From Chloroflexota bacterium (lineage in GTDB: Bacteria > Chloroflexota > Anaerolineae > Anaerolineales > UBA4823): DNA of 29,596 bases. Under the pieces are notes generated by a model. It saw only the letters and a list, made by a program, of their open reading frames with translations. It had not been told where the DNA came from and made no database searches. Shown here piece after piece: positions 22,012-29,477 of this stretch. The stretch spans positions 1 through 29,596 of the forward strand of contig JAEWYL010000123.1 in the NCBI GenBank assembly GCA_023395675.1. The letters run 5' to 3'. Positions within the stretch are counted from its first letter, which is position 1. Every line of letters starts with the position of its first letter. Position numbers and translations under genes: made by a program.

Positions 22012-22071
22012 GTTAACGGAGGCGTGGGTTCAGGTTAATAGTTCGCGATGGGGAAGTTAACGATCGGTTAA
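22012..22071 (-). promoter_or_regulatory. phased Pho-box-like TTAAC repeats upstream of pstS1
   Basis: On the minus strand TTAAC occurs four times, starting at 22071, 22060, 22038 and 22016, with intervals of 11, 22 and 22 bp. PhoB/PhoP-family regulators bind direct repeats spaced 11 bp (TTAACA-N5 repeats in Bacillus). The array begins at the phoR stop codon and ends about 75 bases before the pstS1 start. No strong -10 follows, as expected for an activator-dependent promoter. Confidence 0.75.
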
Positions 22072-23843
22072 GGGCCGGCCGCACCCGCTTTTTTCGTCTC
22101 AGCCGCCGGGATGGAGAAGAAAAAGCTGCTGCCCCTGCCTTCGACGCTCTCCGCCCAGATGCGCCCCCCATGCGCCTCGACGAGATGCTTTGCGATTGCA
22201 AGCCCGAGGCCGGTGCCGCTGCCGGAACGCGCCCGGTCCGCCTTATAGAAGCGTTCGAAGATGCGCGGCAGGTCTACCGCCGGTATGCCCGCGCCGGTAT
22301 CCTGCACCGAGAAGATCACTTCGGCGTCCTGCAGGGCTGCGCCCAGGTTTACCCTGCCCCCGGGTGGGGTGAAGCGGATGGCGTTGTGCAGCAGGTTGAC
22401 CAGCACCTGTTCCAGGCGGGGGGCGTCGGCGAGGATAGGGGGCAGGCCCTGGGCTGTCTTCACCAGCAGCGCGACCTGCGCCCGACCGGCCTGGAGCTGC
22501 AGCCGCTCGACCGCGGCGTGCAGGATGTCTTCCGCCGGGGTGGGCCTGAGTTGGAGCGGTACGTGCCCCGATTCGATCCTGGAAAGCTCCAGAAGCTCCG
22601 AGGTGAGCTGGATCAAAGCTTCCACCTCGGTCTCCGCCTGATCGAGGAAACGCCGGGCGGCGGTGGGGTCCTCCAGAGCCCCATCCTGCAGCGTCTCGAC
22701 CAGCGCCTTCAGCGAGGCCAGCGGGGTGCGCAGCTCGTGGGAGATATTGCTGATGAAATCCCGCCGGACCGTCTCCAGGCGCCGTACCCGGGTCAGATCC
22801 TGAAAGACCATGAGGATGCGGCCCGGGAGGACGTGGGTGAGCGAAGTGGCCACGCACTGCAAATACAGGCGCTGCAGGCCGGTCTCCAGGGCAGCCGCCT
22901 GCGGTTCTCCGGTCTGGCGGCAGAGGCTCCACAGTTCGATCAGCTGGTGGTCGCGCAGAACTTCGGCCAGGGTGCGCCCCAGGGCGGCGCCGGCGTCGAA
23001 TCCGAACATCTCCTCCGCGGCGGGGTTGATCAGCTCCACCCTGCCCTCCTCATCCACGATCAGCACCCCGTCCGTCATCTCCTGGACCACCAGGGCGATT
23101 TTACTGCGCTCGGCCTCCAGGGCCTCGAGCTGGGCGCGCAGACGCACGGACATCTGGTTGAAGGCTCGCGTGAGTTTACCGACCTCGTCGGGCGGGGCCG
23201 GGATCAGCTCGCCCGACAGGTCCCCGCTGGCGATCTGGGCGGCGGCCTGCGTGAGGGTCCTCAGAGGCCGGGTGGTGCGCTGGGCGATCAGGGTGGCCAG
23301 CAAGACCGCCAGCGCGGTCCCCACCAGCGCGGCGCCGAGCAGCGTGCGCCGGATCTGCCCCAGGTCCGCTTCGACCTGCTGCAGGGGGAGGGATACGCGC
23401 ACAAAACCGGCGGCCTGCCCGCCGCGTTTCACGGGAACCGCCAGGTACATCATCTGGTAGCCCACCGACTGGCTGAAGCGGGTGCTTATCCCCCTGCCGT
23501 TTGTTAATGCCTGCTGGATCTCCGGGCGGTCCAGGTGGTTGTCCATCTGGCTGCGGTCGTCGTGTGACTCACCGATCACCACCCCGCCGGCGTCCAGCAG
23601 GGTGACGCGGGCCCCGATCAGGTCTGCCCAGCGGCGGGCCGCGGCGTCCAGCCCCTGCTCCGGGTCCAGGGATGAAGCGAAAGCCTCGCGGATCAGCGCG
23701 GCCTGGGAGTAAAGCTTCTCCTCGGTGTTTTCCAGGTAAATGCGCTGCAGGTAGCCGGAGATGTAATAGCTGGCTCCCGCCATCAGCAGGATGATCAGCA
23801 AGGTGTACGGAAGAGCAATGCGCCAGCGGATGCTGCGGAACAC
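22068..23843 (-). CDS. phoR: phosphate-sensing histidine kinase PhoR
   Basis: This 591-residue membrane kinase has TM1 (about 9-30), an extracytoplasmic sensor (31-165), TM2 (166-187), a HAMP domain (about 188-240), a PAS domain (about 245-350, MTDGVLIVDEEGRVELINPAAEEMFG), a HisKA domain with H369 in ISNISHELRTPL and a HATPase domain with LVNLLHNAIRFTPPGG, DTGAGIP and GTGLGLAI. The PAS plus HAMP layout is typical of PhoR. It lies three bases after phoB, so the two are co-expressed. PhoR autokinase activity would be inhibited by PhoU and the Pst transporter at high phosphate. Confidence 0.93.
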   Translation of the reverse strand: MFRSIRWRIALPYTLLIILLMAGASYYISGYLQRIYLENTEEKLYSQAALIREAFASSLDPEQGLDAAARRWADLIGARVTLLDAGGVVIGESHDDRSQMDNHLDRPEIQQALTNGRGISTRFSQSVGYQMMYLAVPVKRGGQAAGFVRVSLPLQQVEADLGQIRRTLLGAALVGTALAVLLATLIAQRTTRPLRTLTQAAAQIASGDLSGELIPAPPDEVGKLTRAFNQMSVRLRAQLEALEAERSKIALVVQEMTDGVLIVDEEGRVELINPAAEEMFGFDAGAALGRTLAEVLRDHQLIELWSLCRQTGEPQAAALETGLQRLYLQCVATSLTHVLPGRILMVFQDLTRVRRLETVRRDFISNISHELRTPLASLKALVETLQDGALEDPTAARRFLDQAETEVEALIQLTSELLELSRIESGHVPLQLRPTPAEDILHAAVERLQLQAGRAQVALLVKTAQGLPPILADAPRLEQVLVNLLHNAIRFTPPGGRVNLGAALQDAEVIFSVQDTGAGIPAVDLPRIFERFYKADRARSGSGTGLGLAIAKHLVEAHGGRIWAESVEGRGSSFFFSIPAAETKKAGAAGP

Positions 23844-23846
23844 GGT

Positions 23847-24554
23847 TCAGCCCTCGAAACGGTATCCAGCGCCTCGCACGGTGACGATGCGGCTTGGTTC
23901 GGCGGCTTCTTTCTCGATTTTTTCCCTCAGCCAGCGAATATGGACGTCCACCGTGCGGCTGCCGCCGCTGAAGCCCCAGCCCCACACCCGCTCCAGGAGC
24001 AGGTCACGCGACAGCACCTGCCCCCGGTGGCGGGCCAGGAATAGCAGGAGCTCGAATTCTTTTGGTTTCAGGGGGAGCGGTTTTGCATCCAGGGTAACTT
24101 CCCGGCGGTTCAGGTCAATAACCAGGTCGTCAAAGCGCAGAATCTCTCTGGGCGGCTCGGAACCGGCGCTTGCGGCTTCGGCGCGGTCCAGCCGCACGCG
24201 CCTTAACTGCGCCTTGACCCGCGCGAGGAACTCGCGCATGCTGAACGGCTTGACAATATAGTCGTCTGCGCCCAGCTCCAGGCCGATCACGCGGTCTATC
24301 TCATCGTCCCGGGCGGTGAGGATCAGCATGGGGACGCTCATCTCCTGGCGCAGGATGCGGAGCACTTCAAAACCATCCAGCACCGGCAGCATGAGGTCCA
24401 GGACGATCAGGTCCGGGCGGTTTTTGCGAGCCAGGTCCAGCGCGGCCTGCCCATCTCCGGCTGTGTCCACCTGGTACCCCTGGCGGGTCAGGTTGTAAGC
24501 CAGGGTCTCGCGCAGGGCAGTTTCATCTTCGACGACCAGAATTTTCTCTGCCAT
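23847..24554 (-). CDS. phoB: phosphate response regulator PhoB/PhoP
   Basis: The 235-residue OmpR-class regulator has a receiver domain (1-120; acidic pocket E9/D10, phosphoacceptor D53 in VLDLMLP, T82-region LTARDD, and KPF) and a C-terminal winged helix (about 138-233, LPLKPKEFELLLFLARHRGQVLSRD and SRTVDVHIRWLREKIE, RIVTVRGAGYRFE). It sits between the two pst operons and directly upstream of phoR. The phased TTAAC array upstream of pstS1 is a likely target. It starts 42 bases after pstB2. Confidence 0.95.
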   Translation of the reverse strand: MAEKILVVEDETALRETLAYNLTRQGYQVDTAGDGQAALDLARKNRPDLIVLDLMLPVLDGFEVLRILRQEMSVPMLILTARDDEIDRVIGLELGADDYIVKPFSMREFLARVKAQLRRVRLDRAEAASAGSEPPREILRFDDLVIDLNRREVTLDAKPLPLKPKEFELLLFLARHRGQVLSRDLLLERVWGWGFSGGSRTVDVHIRWLREKIEKEAAEPSRIVTVRGAGYRFEG

Positions 24555-24596
24555 ATCCGCAGCCTCTTAAGGTGCAGCAGCAGCGCGAGGCTGCCA

Positions 24597-25352
24597 TTAT
24601 CCGAAGCGGCCCACCACGTAGTCCTCGGTGCGCGCGTCCCCCGGATTGGTGAAGATGGTTTTTCCCTCGGAAAACTCGACCAGCTCTCCCTGCAGGAAAA
24701 AAGCGGCATAATCGGCCACCCGGGCAGCCTGGTGGATCGAATGCGGCACCAGGACAATGGTGTAAACCTGCTTCAATTCCTGCAGCGAGGCCTCCACCTT
24801 CCCGGTAGAAATCGGGTCCAGCCCCGAGGTGGGTTCATCCAGCAGGATAATCTCAGGCTCGAGCACCAGGCTGCGCGCCATGCACAGGCGCTGCTGCTGC
24901 CCGCCGGAGAGAGCGATGGCCGGGTCGTCCAAACGATCCTTCACCTCATCCCACAGGGCCGCCTGGCGCAGGCTGCGCTCCACGGCTTCGTCCTGGCGAG
25001 ATTTGTTCCGTTCCCCTGCCAGCTCCAGCCCGTAGGTCAGGTTGCTGCGGATGGACATGGGCAGGACCACCGGGCGGGCGAACACCATGCCCACCTTGCG
25101 CCGCAGGGAAATCACATCCGTTTTGGAGTCGAGGATATTCTGACCGTCGATCAGCACCCGCCCGGAGAGCTGCACCACGTCCGCCAGGTCGTTCAGGCGG
25201 TTCAGCATGCGCAGGAGCGAGGATTTGCCCCCTCCGGCAGGGCCGAACAGGACTGTGATCTGGTTGGCGGGGATCTTCAGGGAGATATTGCGGAGCGACT
25301 CCGTCCCATCGGAGTAGCGCAGGTTCAGGTTCTCGATGATGATTTTATCCAT
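24597..25352 (-). CDS. pstB: phosphate ABC transporter ATPase PstB (copy 2), altered Q-loop
   Basis: This 251-residue PstB-family ATPase has Walker A GPAGGGKSS, signature LSGGQQQRLCMARS, Walker B IILLDEPTSGLDP and an H-loop histidine in LVPHSIHQAARVAD. The Q-loop reads MVFARPVVLP instead of the usual MVFQKPNPFP, so the conserved glutamine that links the ATP site to the permease is alanine. The H-loop context is also unusual (PHSIHQ for THNMQQ). I start at the ATG at 25352; an ATG at 25367 adds five residues. It completes the outer pstSCAB set and is followed by phoB. Confidence 0.92.
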   Translation of the reverse strand: MDKIIIENLNLRYSDGTESLRNISLKIPANQITVLFGPAGGGKSSLLRMLNRLNDLADVVQLSGRVLIDGQNILDSKTDVISLRRKVGMVFARPVVLPMSIRSNLTYGLELAGERNKSRQDEAVERSLRQAALWDEVKDRLDDPAIALSGGQQQRLCMARSLVLEPEIILLDEPTSGLDPISTGKVEASLQELKQVYTIVLVPHSIHQAARVADYAAFFLQGELVEFSEGKTIFTNPGDARTEDYVVGRFG

Positions 25353-25379
25353 AAGCGAGCGCCTCATTACCCGGCCCGG

Positions 25380-26246
25380 CTACCACTGCCGCCTGGCGCG
25401 GGCGCGCGAGCGGATGGTAGTGGCGATCAGGTTCATCCCCAGGACAAAAACCAGCAGCACCAGGGCAGTGCCGTATTGGATGCGGACCGGCATCCCCGGC
25501 ACCGAGGTGGAGATGACGAAGAGGTGGTACGGCAGCGCCATGGTGGCGTCCAGAGGGGACTGCGGCAGGCGCGGCAGGAAGAACGCCGCCACGGTGAAGA
25601 GGATGGGGGCCGTCTCCCCGGCTGCCCGTTCCAGGCCCAGGATCACCCCGGTCAGAATGCCCGGCAGCGCCTCGGGCAGCACGATACGGCGGATCGTCTG
25701 CCAGCGCGTGGCCCCCACCGAAGTGCTCACCACCCGAAAAGACTGGGGCACCGCGCGCAGGGCCTCCTCGGCGGTGCTGATGATCACCGGCAGGGTCATA
25801 ATTGCCAGCGTCAGCGAGCCGGCCAGGATGCTGGTGCCGAAACCCAGAAAGAGCACGAACAGGCCCAGGCCAAACAGGCCGTAGACCACCGAGGGGATCC
25901 CGGCCAGGTTGATAATGGCGAGCCGGATCAGGCGCGTCCAGCGGTTTTCGGGGGCGTACTCCGACAGGTAGATGGCTGCCCCCAGACCGAGGGGAACGGC
26001 GAAAATGGCTGTGCCGATGGTGAGAAAAAAGGTTCCCACGATCGCGGGCCAGATGCCCCCGGCGCGCATCCCCTCCCGTGGGAAACCGGTGAGAAATTCC
26101 CAGGAGATCGCCGGCAGGCCCTGGTAGACGATGTAGGCGATCACCAGGATAATGGGCAGGACGGTGAGATAAGCCAGGGCGGTCAGCGAGGCAAAACCGA
26201 TGCGCTGGACCAGATAGCGGGTGGGTTGGGAGAAAAATGATCTCAT
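25380..26246 (-). CDS. pstA: phosphate ABC transporter permease PstA (copy 2)
   Basis: The 288-residue permease is of normal PstA length. It has about six transmembrane helices and the blocks NLAGIPSVVYGLFGLGLF, EEALRAVPQSFRVVSTSVGATRWQTIRRIVLPEALPGI (coupling helix region) and ERAAGETAPILFTVAAFF. The last block reads ERAAGETAP where SRAIGETAP is usual. It lies 27 bases upstream of pstB2 and 55 bases downstream of pstC2, in the outer pst operon. Confidence 0.94.
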   Translation of the reverse strand: MRSFFSQPTRYLVQRIGFASLTALAYLTVLPIILVIAYIVYQGLPAISWEFLTGFPREGMRAGGIWPAIVGTFFLTIGTAIFAVPLGLGAAIYLSEYAPENRWTRLIRLAIINLAGIPSVVYGLFGLGLFVLFLGFGTSILAGSLTLAIMTLPVIISTAEEALRAVPQSFRVVSTSVGATRWQTIRRIVLPEALPGILTGVILGLERAAGETAPILFTVAAFFLPRLPQSPLDATMALPYHLFVISTSVPGMPVRIQYGTALVLLVFVLGMNLIATTIRSRARARRQW

Positions 26247-26301
26247 CGCGCCAATCGCCTCCAGGATAGGGCCGGACCAGCTCCAGCGAGCGGGGCCTGG
26301 T

Positions 26302-27201
26302 TCATGAGAGGATGCGCTCAGCCCGCTGCCGCTGCCGGAAGACCACGGCTGAAGCGGTGATATTGATCGCCAGGGAGATCAGGAAGAGGGTGATACCGAC
26401 AAAGAAGAGCACGTGGTAGTGCACGCTGCCGTTTGCCACTTCGCCCATCTCCGCGGCTACGGTGGCGGTCATGGTGCGCACCGGAGAGAACAGGGTGGAC
26501 AGCCCGGAAGGGAGTACGGCGGCATTGCCGGTCACCATCATCACCGCCATTGTCTCTCCGATGGCGCGCCCGATGCCGAGCATGATGCCGGTGAGCACGC
26601 CGGAGCGCGCCGCCGGCAGGGTGACGCGCCAGATGGTCTGCCACTCGGTGGCGCCAAGCGCCAGAGCGGCGTCCCGGTAGGATCGGGGCACGGCGTCCAG
26701 GGCGTCCTCCGCCACCGATACGATGGTGGGGATGGCGATGCCGCCCAGCAGGACCGAGCCGGTGAAGGCGGTCAGGCCGGTGGGCAGGTTCAGCAGGTCG
26801 CGCAGGAAGGGCGAGAGGATGAGGATGCCCAGAAACCCGAGCACGACCGAAGGCAGGCCGCCCAGGATCTCGACCAGGGGCTTGAGCAGGTCACGGGCCC
26901 GGCGGGGGGCGATCTCGGCGATGTACACCGCCGTGCCCACCCCGGCAGGGATCGCCACCAGGGCCGCGCCCAGGGTGACGATGAGCGAGCCGCCGATCAG
27001 GGGCAGGATGCCGTAATATTCCTCGATGGGGTACCAGCGCGAGCTGAAGAGAGAGGAGAGGGGCACTTCGCCCAGGGTGGGCAGGCCTTCGCTGAGCAGG
27101 AAGTAAAAGATGAGGACCACAAAGATGATCGCGGAATAACCCGAGACTTTAATCAAACGGGTGATCAAGTACTCGGGCCAGGAGAGGGAAGTAGATTTCA
27201 T
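26302..27201 (-). CDS. pstC: phosphate ABC transporter permease PstC (copy 2)
   Basis: The 299-residue permease has TM1 at about 18-34 and the PstC blocks LVEILGGLPSVVLGFLGILIL, EDALDAVPRSYRDAALALGATEWQTIWRVTLPAARSGVLTG and IGRAIGETMAVMMVTGNA. The long TMTATVAAEMGEVANGSVHYHVLFFVG segment before the last helix is typical of PstC. It follows pstS2 by 39 bases. Confidence 0.94.
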   Translation of the reverse strand: MKSTSLSWPEYLITRLIKVSGYSAIIFVVLIFYFLLSEGLPTLGEVPLSSLFSSRWYPIEEYYGILPLIGGSLIVTLGAALVAIPAGVGTAVYIAEIAPRRARDLLKPLVEILGGLPSVVLGFLGILILSPFLRDLLNLPTGLTAFTGSVLLGGIAIPTIVSVAEDALDAVPRSYRDAALALGATEWQTIWRVTLPAARSGVLTGIMLGIGRAIGETMAVMMVTGNAAVLPSGLSTLFSPVRTMTATVAAEMGEVANGSVHYHVLFFVGITLFLISLAINITASAVVFRQRQRAERILS

Positions 27202-27240
27202 AACTGATCGCTGCCTGAAAGATAGTTAGCCGTTAAGAGG

Positions 27241-28125
27241 TTATGGGCTGGAGACCGGCACAAATCCCAGCTCGGTGACGATCTCCTGGGCCTCGGCGCC
27301 GAGGATCCAGTCGAGATAGGTTTTTACCGCCCCGGCCGGTTCTCCAACGGTATACATGTAGAGATCGCGAGCGATGGGGTAAGAGCCGTTGTTCACGCTC
27401 TCCGCTGAGGGGAGCACATACTCCCCGCCTTCCGTGCGGCTCACCGCCACCATTTTTTCCTCCGGAGTGACGTAGCCCAGACCGTCGTAGCCGATGGCGT
27501 TCGGGTTGCTGCGCACTTCCGAGGTAATGCCTTCGGAGGAGGGGAGCAGCAGGGTGTCCCGAGAGAACAGGGTCGGGTCGTCCGGCCGGCCCAGGCGGAG
27601 CACCTCTTCCAGGAAATAGACATGGGTGCCGGAGTTCGTCTCCCGGGAGAGACGCACGATGGGCCGGTCTTCACCCCCCAGCTCTTGCCAGTTGTTGATC
27701 TTTCCGCTGTAGATGTCCGAGAGCTGCTGGATGGTCAGTTCGCCGACCGGGTTTTCCGGATTCACGATGATGGCGATCGCGTCCCGGGCGATGATAAATT
27801 CTACCGGGTCCGCACCGTTTGCCCGGGCTGAGTTCAACTCGTCGGTGGTGATCTGCCGGGACGCGTTGGCAATGTCCACCGTGCGGTTGATCAGGGCCGC
27901 GATCCCGGTCCCCGATCCGCCCCCGGTGACCGAGATACGCACGTTGGGATGCTCCTGCTGGTAGCGCTCGGCCCAGGCGAGCGCCAGGTTGACGATGGTG
28001 TCGGAGCCTTTGTTCTCGATGTAGGTGTCCGCCGCGCCCGGAGTCCCCCCGGAGGCATCCGGTGAGGCGCAGGCTGCGAACAGCAGGGTGATACACAGGA
28101 ATGCCAGAACCGCTCGAATGCTCAT
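27241..28125 (-). CDS. pstS: phosphate-binding lipoprotein PstS (copy 2)
   Basis: This 294-residue PstS-like lipoprotein has a signal peptide with lipobox LFAAC (C19) and the binding domain from YIENKGSDTIVNLALAWAERY. Candidate phosphate-binding elements are NKGSDT, TGGGSGTGIAAL and LSRETNSGTHVYFLEEVL. It belongs to the shorter PstS group that differs clearly from PstS1. I start at the ATG at 28125: it lacks a ribosome site, but lies ten bases after a TATAAT, suggesting a leaderless message. An in-frame TTG at 28206 would overlap the divergent pstB3 start and is rejected. It leads the outer pst operon. Confidence 0.93.
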   Translation of the reverse strand: MSIRAVLAFLCITLLFAACASPDASGGTPGAADTYIENKGSDTIVNLALAWAERYQQEHPNVRISVTGGGSGTGIAALINRTVDIANASRQITTDELNSARANGADPVEFIIARDAIAIIVNPENPVGELTIQQLSDIYSGKINNWQELGGEDRPIVRLSRETNSGTHVYFLEEVLRLGRPDDPTLFSRDTLLLPSSEGITSEVRSNPNAIGYDGLGYVTPEEKMVAVSRTEGGEYVLPSAESVNNGSYPIARDLYMYTVGEPAGAVKTYLDWILGAEAQEIVTELGFVPVSSP

Positions 28126-28135
28126 TGTGAAGGCG

Positions 28136-28164
28136 ATTATATATGTAAACAGAATACGGTTCAA
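28136..28164 (-). promoter_or_regulatory. promoter of pstS2, possibly giving a leaderless transcript
   Basis: On the minus strand TTGAAC (28164-28159), a 17-base spacer and a perfect TATAAT (28141-28136) precede the pstS2 ATG by ten bases. The expected transcription start is therefore within a few bases of the ATG, and no Shine-Dalgarno sequence is present. Confidence 0.65.
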
Positions 28165-28188
28165 GTGCCTCAAATAATCGATTAGAAT
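28160..28188 (+). promoter_or_regulatory. possible promoter of pstB3
   Basis: TAGAAT (28183-28188) lies seven bases before the pstB3 ATG, with TTCAAG (28160-28165) 17 bases upstream as a poor -35. It overlaps the divergent pstS2 promoter. TCGATT-AG-AATCGA (28178-28191) forms a small inverted repeat across the -10. Confidence 0.4.
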
Positions 28189-28195
28189 CGAGAGT

Positions 28196-28972
28196 ATGGA
28201 ATCCAACGCACCCCTTCCCCCAGCATTTATGGTCGAGAATCTGGATTTCTATTACGGCAGCCACCTGGCTCTGCGGCAGATCCAGATGGAAATCCCACAA
28301 CGCCAGGTGACAGCCCTGATCGGGCCTTCCGGCTGCGGCAAGTCCACCTTTCTGCGCTGCCTGAACCGGATGAACGACACCATCCCCGGCACCCGTGTGG
28401 AAGGAAAAATCCTGCTGGAAGGGCAGGATATTTACGCCCCGGGGACCGACCTGCCCCGCCTGCGCCAGCGGGTGGGCATGGTCTTTCAAAAACCGAACCC
28501 GTTTCCACAGTCGGTGTACGATAACGTCGCCTTTGGACCGCGCGTCCTCGGCCTGGTAAAGAGCAGGCTGGAGCTGGACGAGATCGTACAGAACAGCCTG
28601 GAGCAGGCAGGGCTGTGGGACGAGGTCAGGCACCAGCTGCAGGAGAATGCGCTCAGCCTGTCTCTTGGGGAGCAGCAGCGTTTATGCCTGGCCCGCCTGC
28701 TGGCGACCCGCGCAGAGGTGATCCTGATGGACGAACCTGCCTCTGCCCTGGATCCCATCGCCACCGCCCGGCTGGAAGAGCTGATCGCGGTGTTGAAGGA
28801 AAACTACACCATCGTGATCGTCACGCATAATATGCAGCAGGCGGCGCGAGTCTCGGATTTCACCGGTTTTTTCTGGCTTGGAGAGCTGGTTGAATTTTCT
28901 CCCACCCAGCGGCTTTTCACCGTCCCGAAGCAAAGCCTTACAGAAGATTATATCACCGGCAGGATGGGCTGA
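28196..28972 (+). CDS. pstB: PstB-family ATPase (copy 3), divergent, altered signature motif
   Basis: The 258-residue protein is clearly PstB-like: Walker A GPSGCGKST, Q-loop MVFQKPNPFP, Walker B VILMDEPASALDP and H-loop VTHNMQQAARVSDF. The ABC signature reads LSLGEQQRLCLAR instead of LSGGQQQR, so the second signature glycine site is changed. It stands alone on the plus strand, divergent from pstS2, with no permease of its own. It might replace PstB2 in the outer transporter, which has a defective Q-loop, or work in a mixed dimer. No ribosome site is visible before the ATG at 28196, so it may be leaderless. Confidence 0.92.
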   Translation: MESNAPLPPAFMVENLDFYYGSHLALRQIQMEIPQRQVTALIGPSGCGKSTFLRCLNRMNDTIPGTRVEGKILLEGQDIYAPGTDLPRLRQRVGMVFQKPNPFPQSVYDNVAFGPRVLGLVKSRLELDEIVQNSLEQAGLWDEVRHQLQENALSLSLGEQQRLCLARLLATRAEVILMDEPASALDPIATARLEELIAVLKENYTIVIVTHNMQQAARVSDFTGFFWLGELVEFSPTQRLFTVPKQSLTEDYITGRMG

Positions 28973-29156
28973 CCGCCGGGCCCGGCCCTCGCTGGGAGGA
29001 GCAGCCTGTGGGTTTTTGCAGCGGCAGAATCCTCTACCTTGCGCGCCTCCTGTCCCCACCCCCGGAGAGCGGGGCGGGGGCTCTGGTACAATACGCACAG
29101 GGACAAACCAGTGGAAGCGGGGGGAGAAGTTTGGGGGAGAAAAGTGAGAGGATAGC

Positions 29157-29477
29157 GTGGAAGAGTCAAATGATACCGTCGGACGGGAGGTATTCCCGCT
29201 CCCGGTCTTGCTCTACAGCCGGCCCGACTGCCCGCAGGCGGAGTCCAGCCGCAGCTACCTGGAGGGGTTGGGCGTTTCGTTCGTGGAGCTGGACGTGGAG
29301 GCTGACCCGGAGGCCGCCCTTTTCGCCCGCCAGTACAACCAGGGGGACCCCTGCACCCCGACGATCGTCTTCGGCAACCGGGAGATCATCCTGGTGGCTC
29401 CGGAGCGGGAGGAACTGGACGCAGCCCTGAAACAGGCCGGCTACGGAGTGGGTAAAAATGCCGTGGATAATATTTGA
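29157..29477 (+). CDS. monothiol glutaredoxin-like protein
   Basis: The 106-residue protein has a thioredoxin/glutaredoxin fold: VLLYSRPDCPQAESSRSYLEGLGVSFVELDVEADPEA. The active site is CPQA, with one cysteine where dithiol glutaredoxins have CPYC. The cis-proline block TPTIVFGNRE follows, preceded by an extra cysteine (DPCTPT). It resembles mycoredoxin-type or GrxC-like proteins that act in reduction of mixed disulfides. The GTG start is preceded by GAGG at five bases. A TACAAT at 29087-29092 might be its -10. It overlaps the next gene by 20 bases, so they form an operon. Confidence 0.82.
   Translation: MEESNDTVGREVFPLPVLLYSRPDCPQAESSRSYLEGLGVSFVELDVEADPEAALFARQYNQGDPCTPTIVFGNREIILVAPEREELDAALKQAGYGVGKNAVDNI

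Noticed and set aside
22170..23507. 445-codon plus-strand open frame
   Set aside because: It is antisense to phoR and has no domain-like pattern.
24732..26240. 502-codon plus-strand open frame
   Set aside because: It is antisense to pstB2 and pstA2, both unmistakable; the translation is low-complexity Gln/Gly/His/Asp-rich.
28126..28206. Upstream TTG start for pstS2 at 28206
   Set aside because: It would overlap the divergent pstB3 start, lacks a ribosome site and places 27 residues before a good lipoprotein signal peptide.
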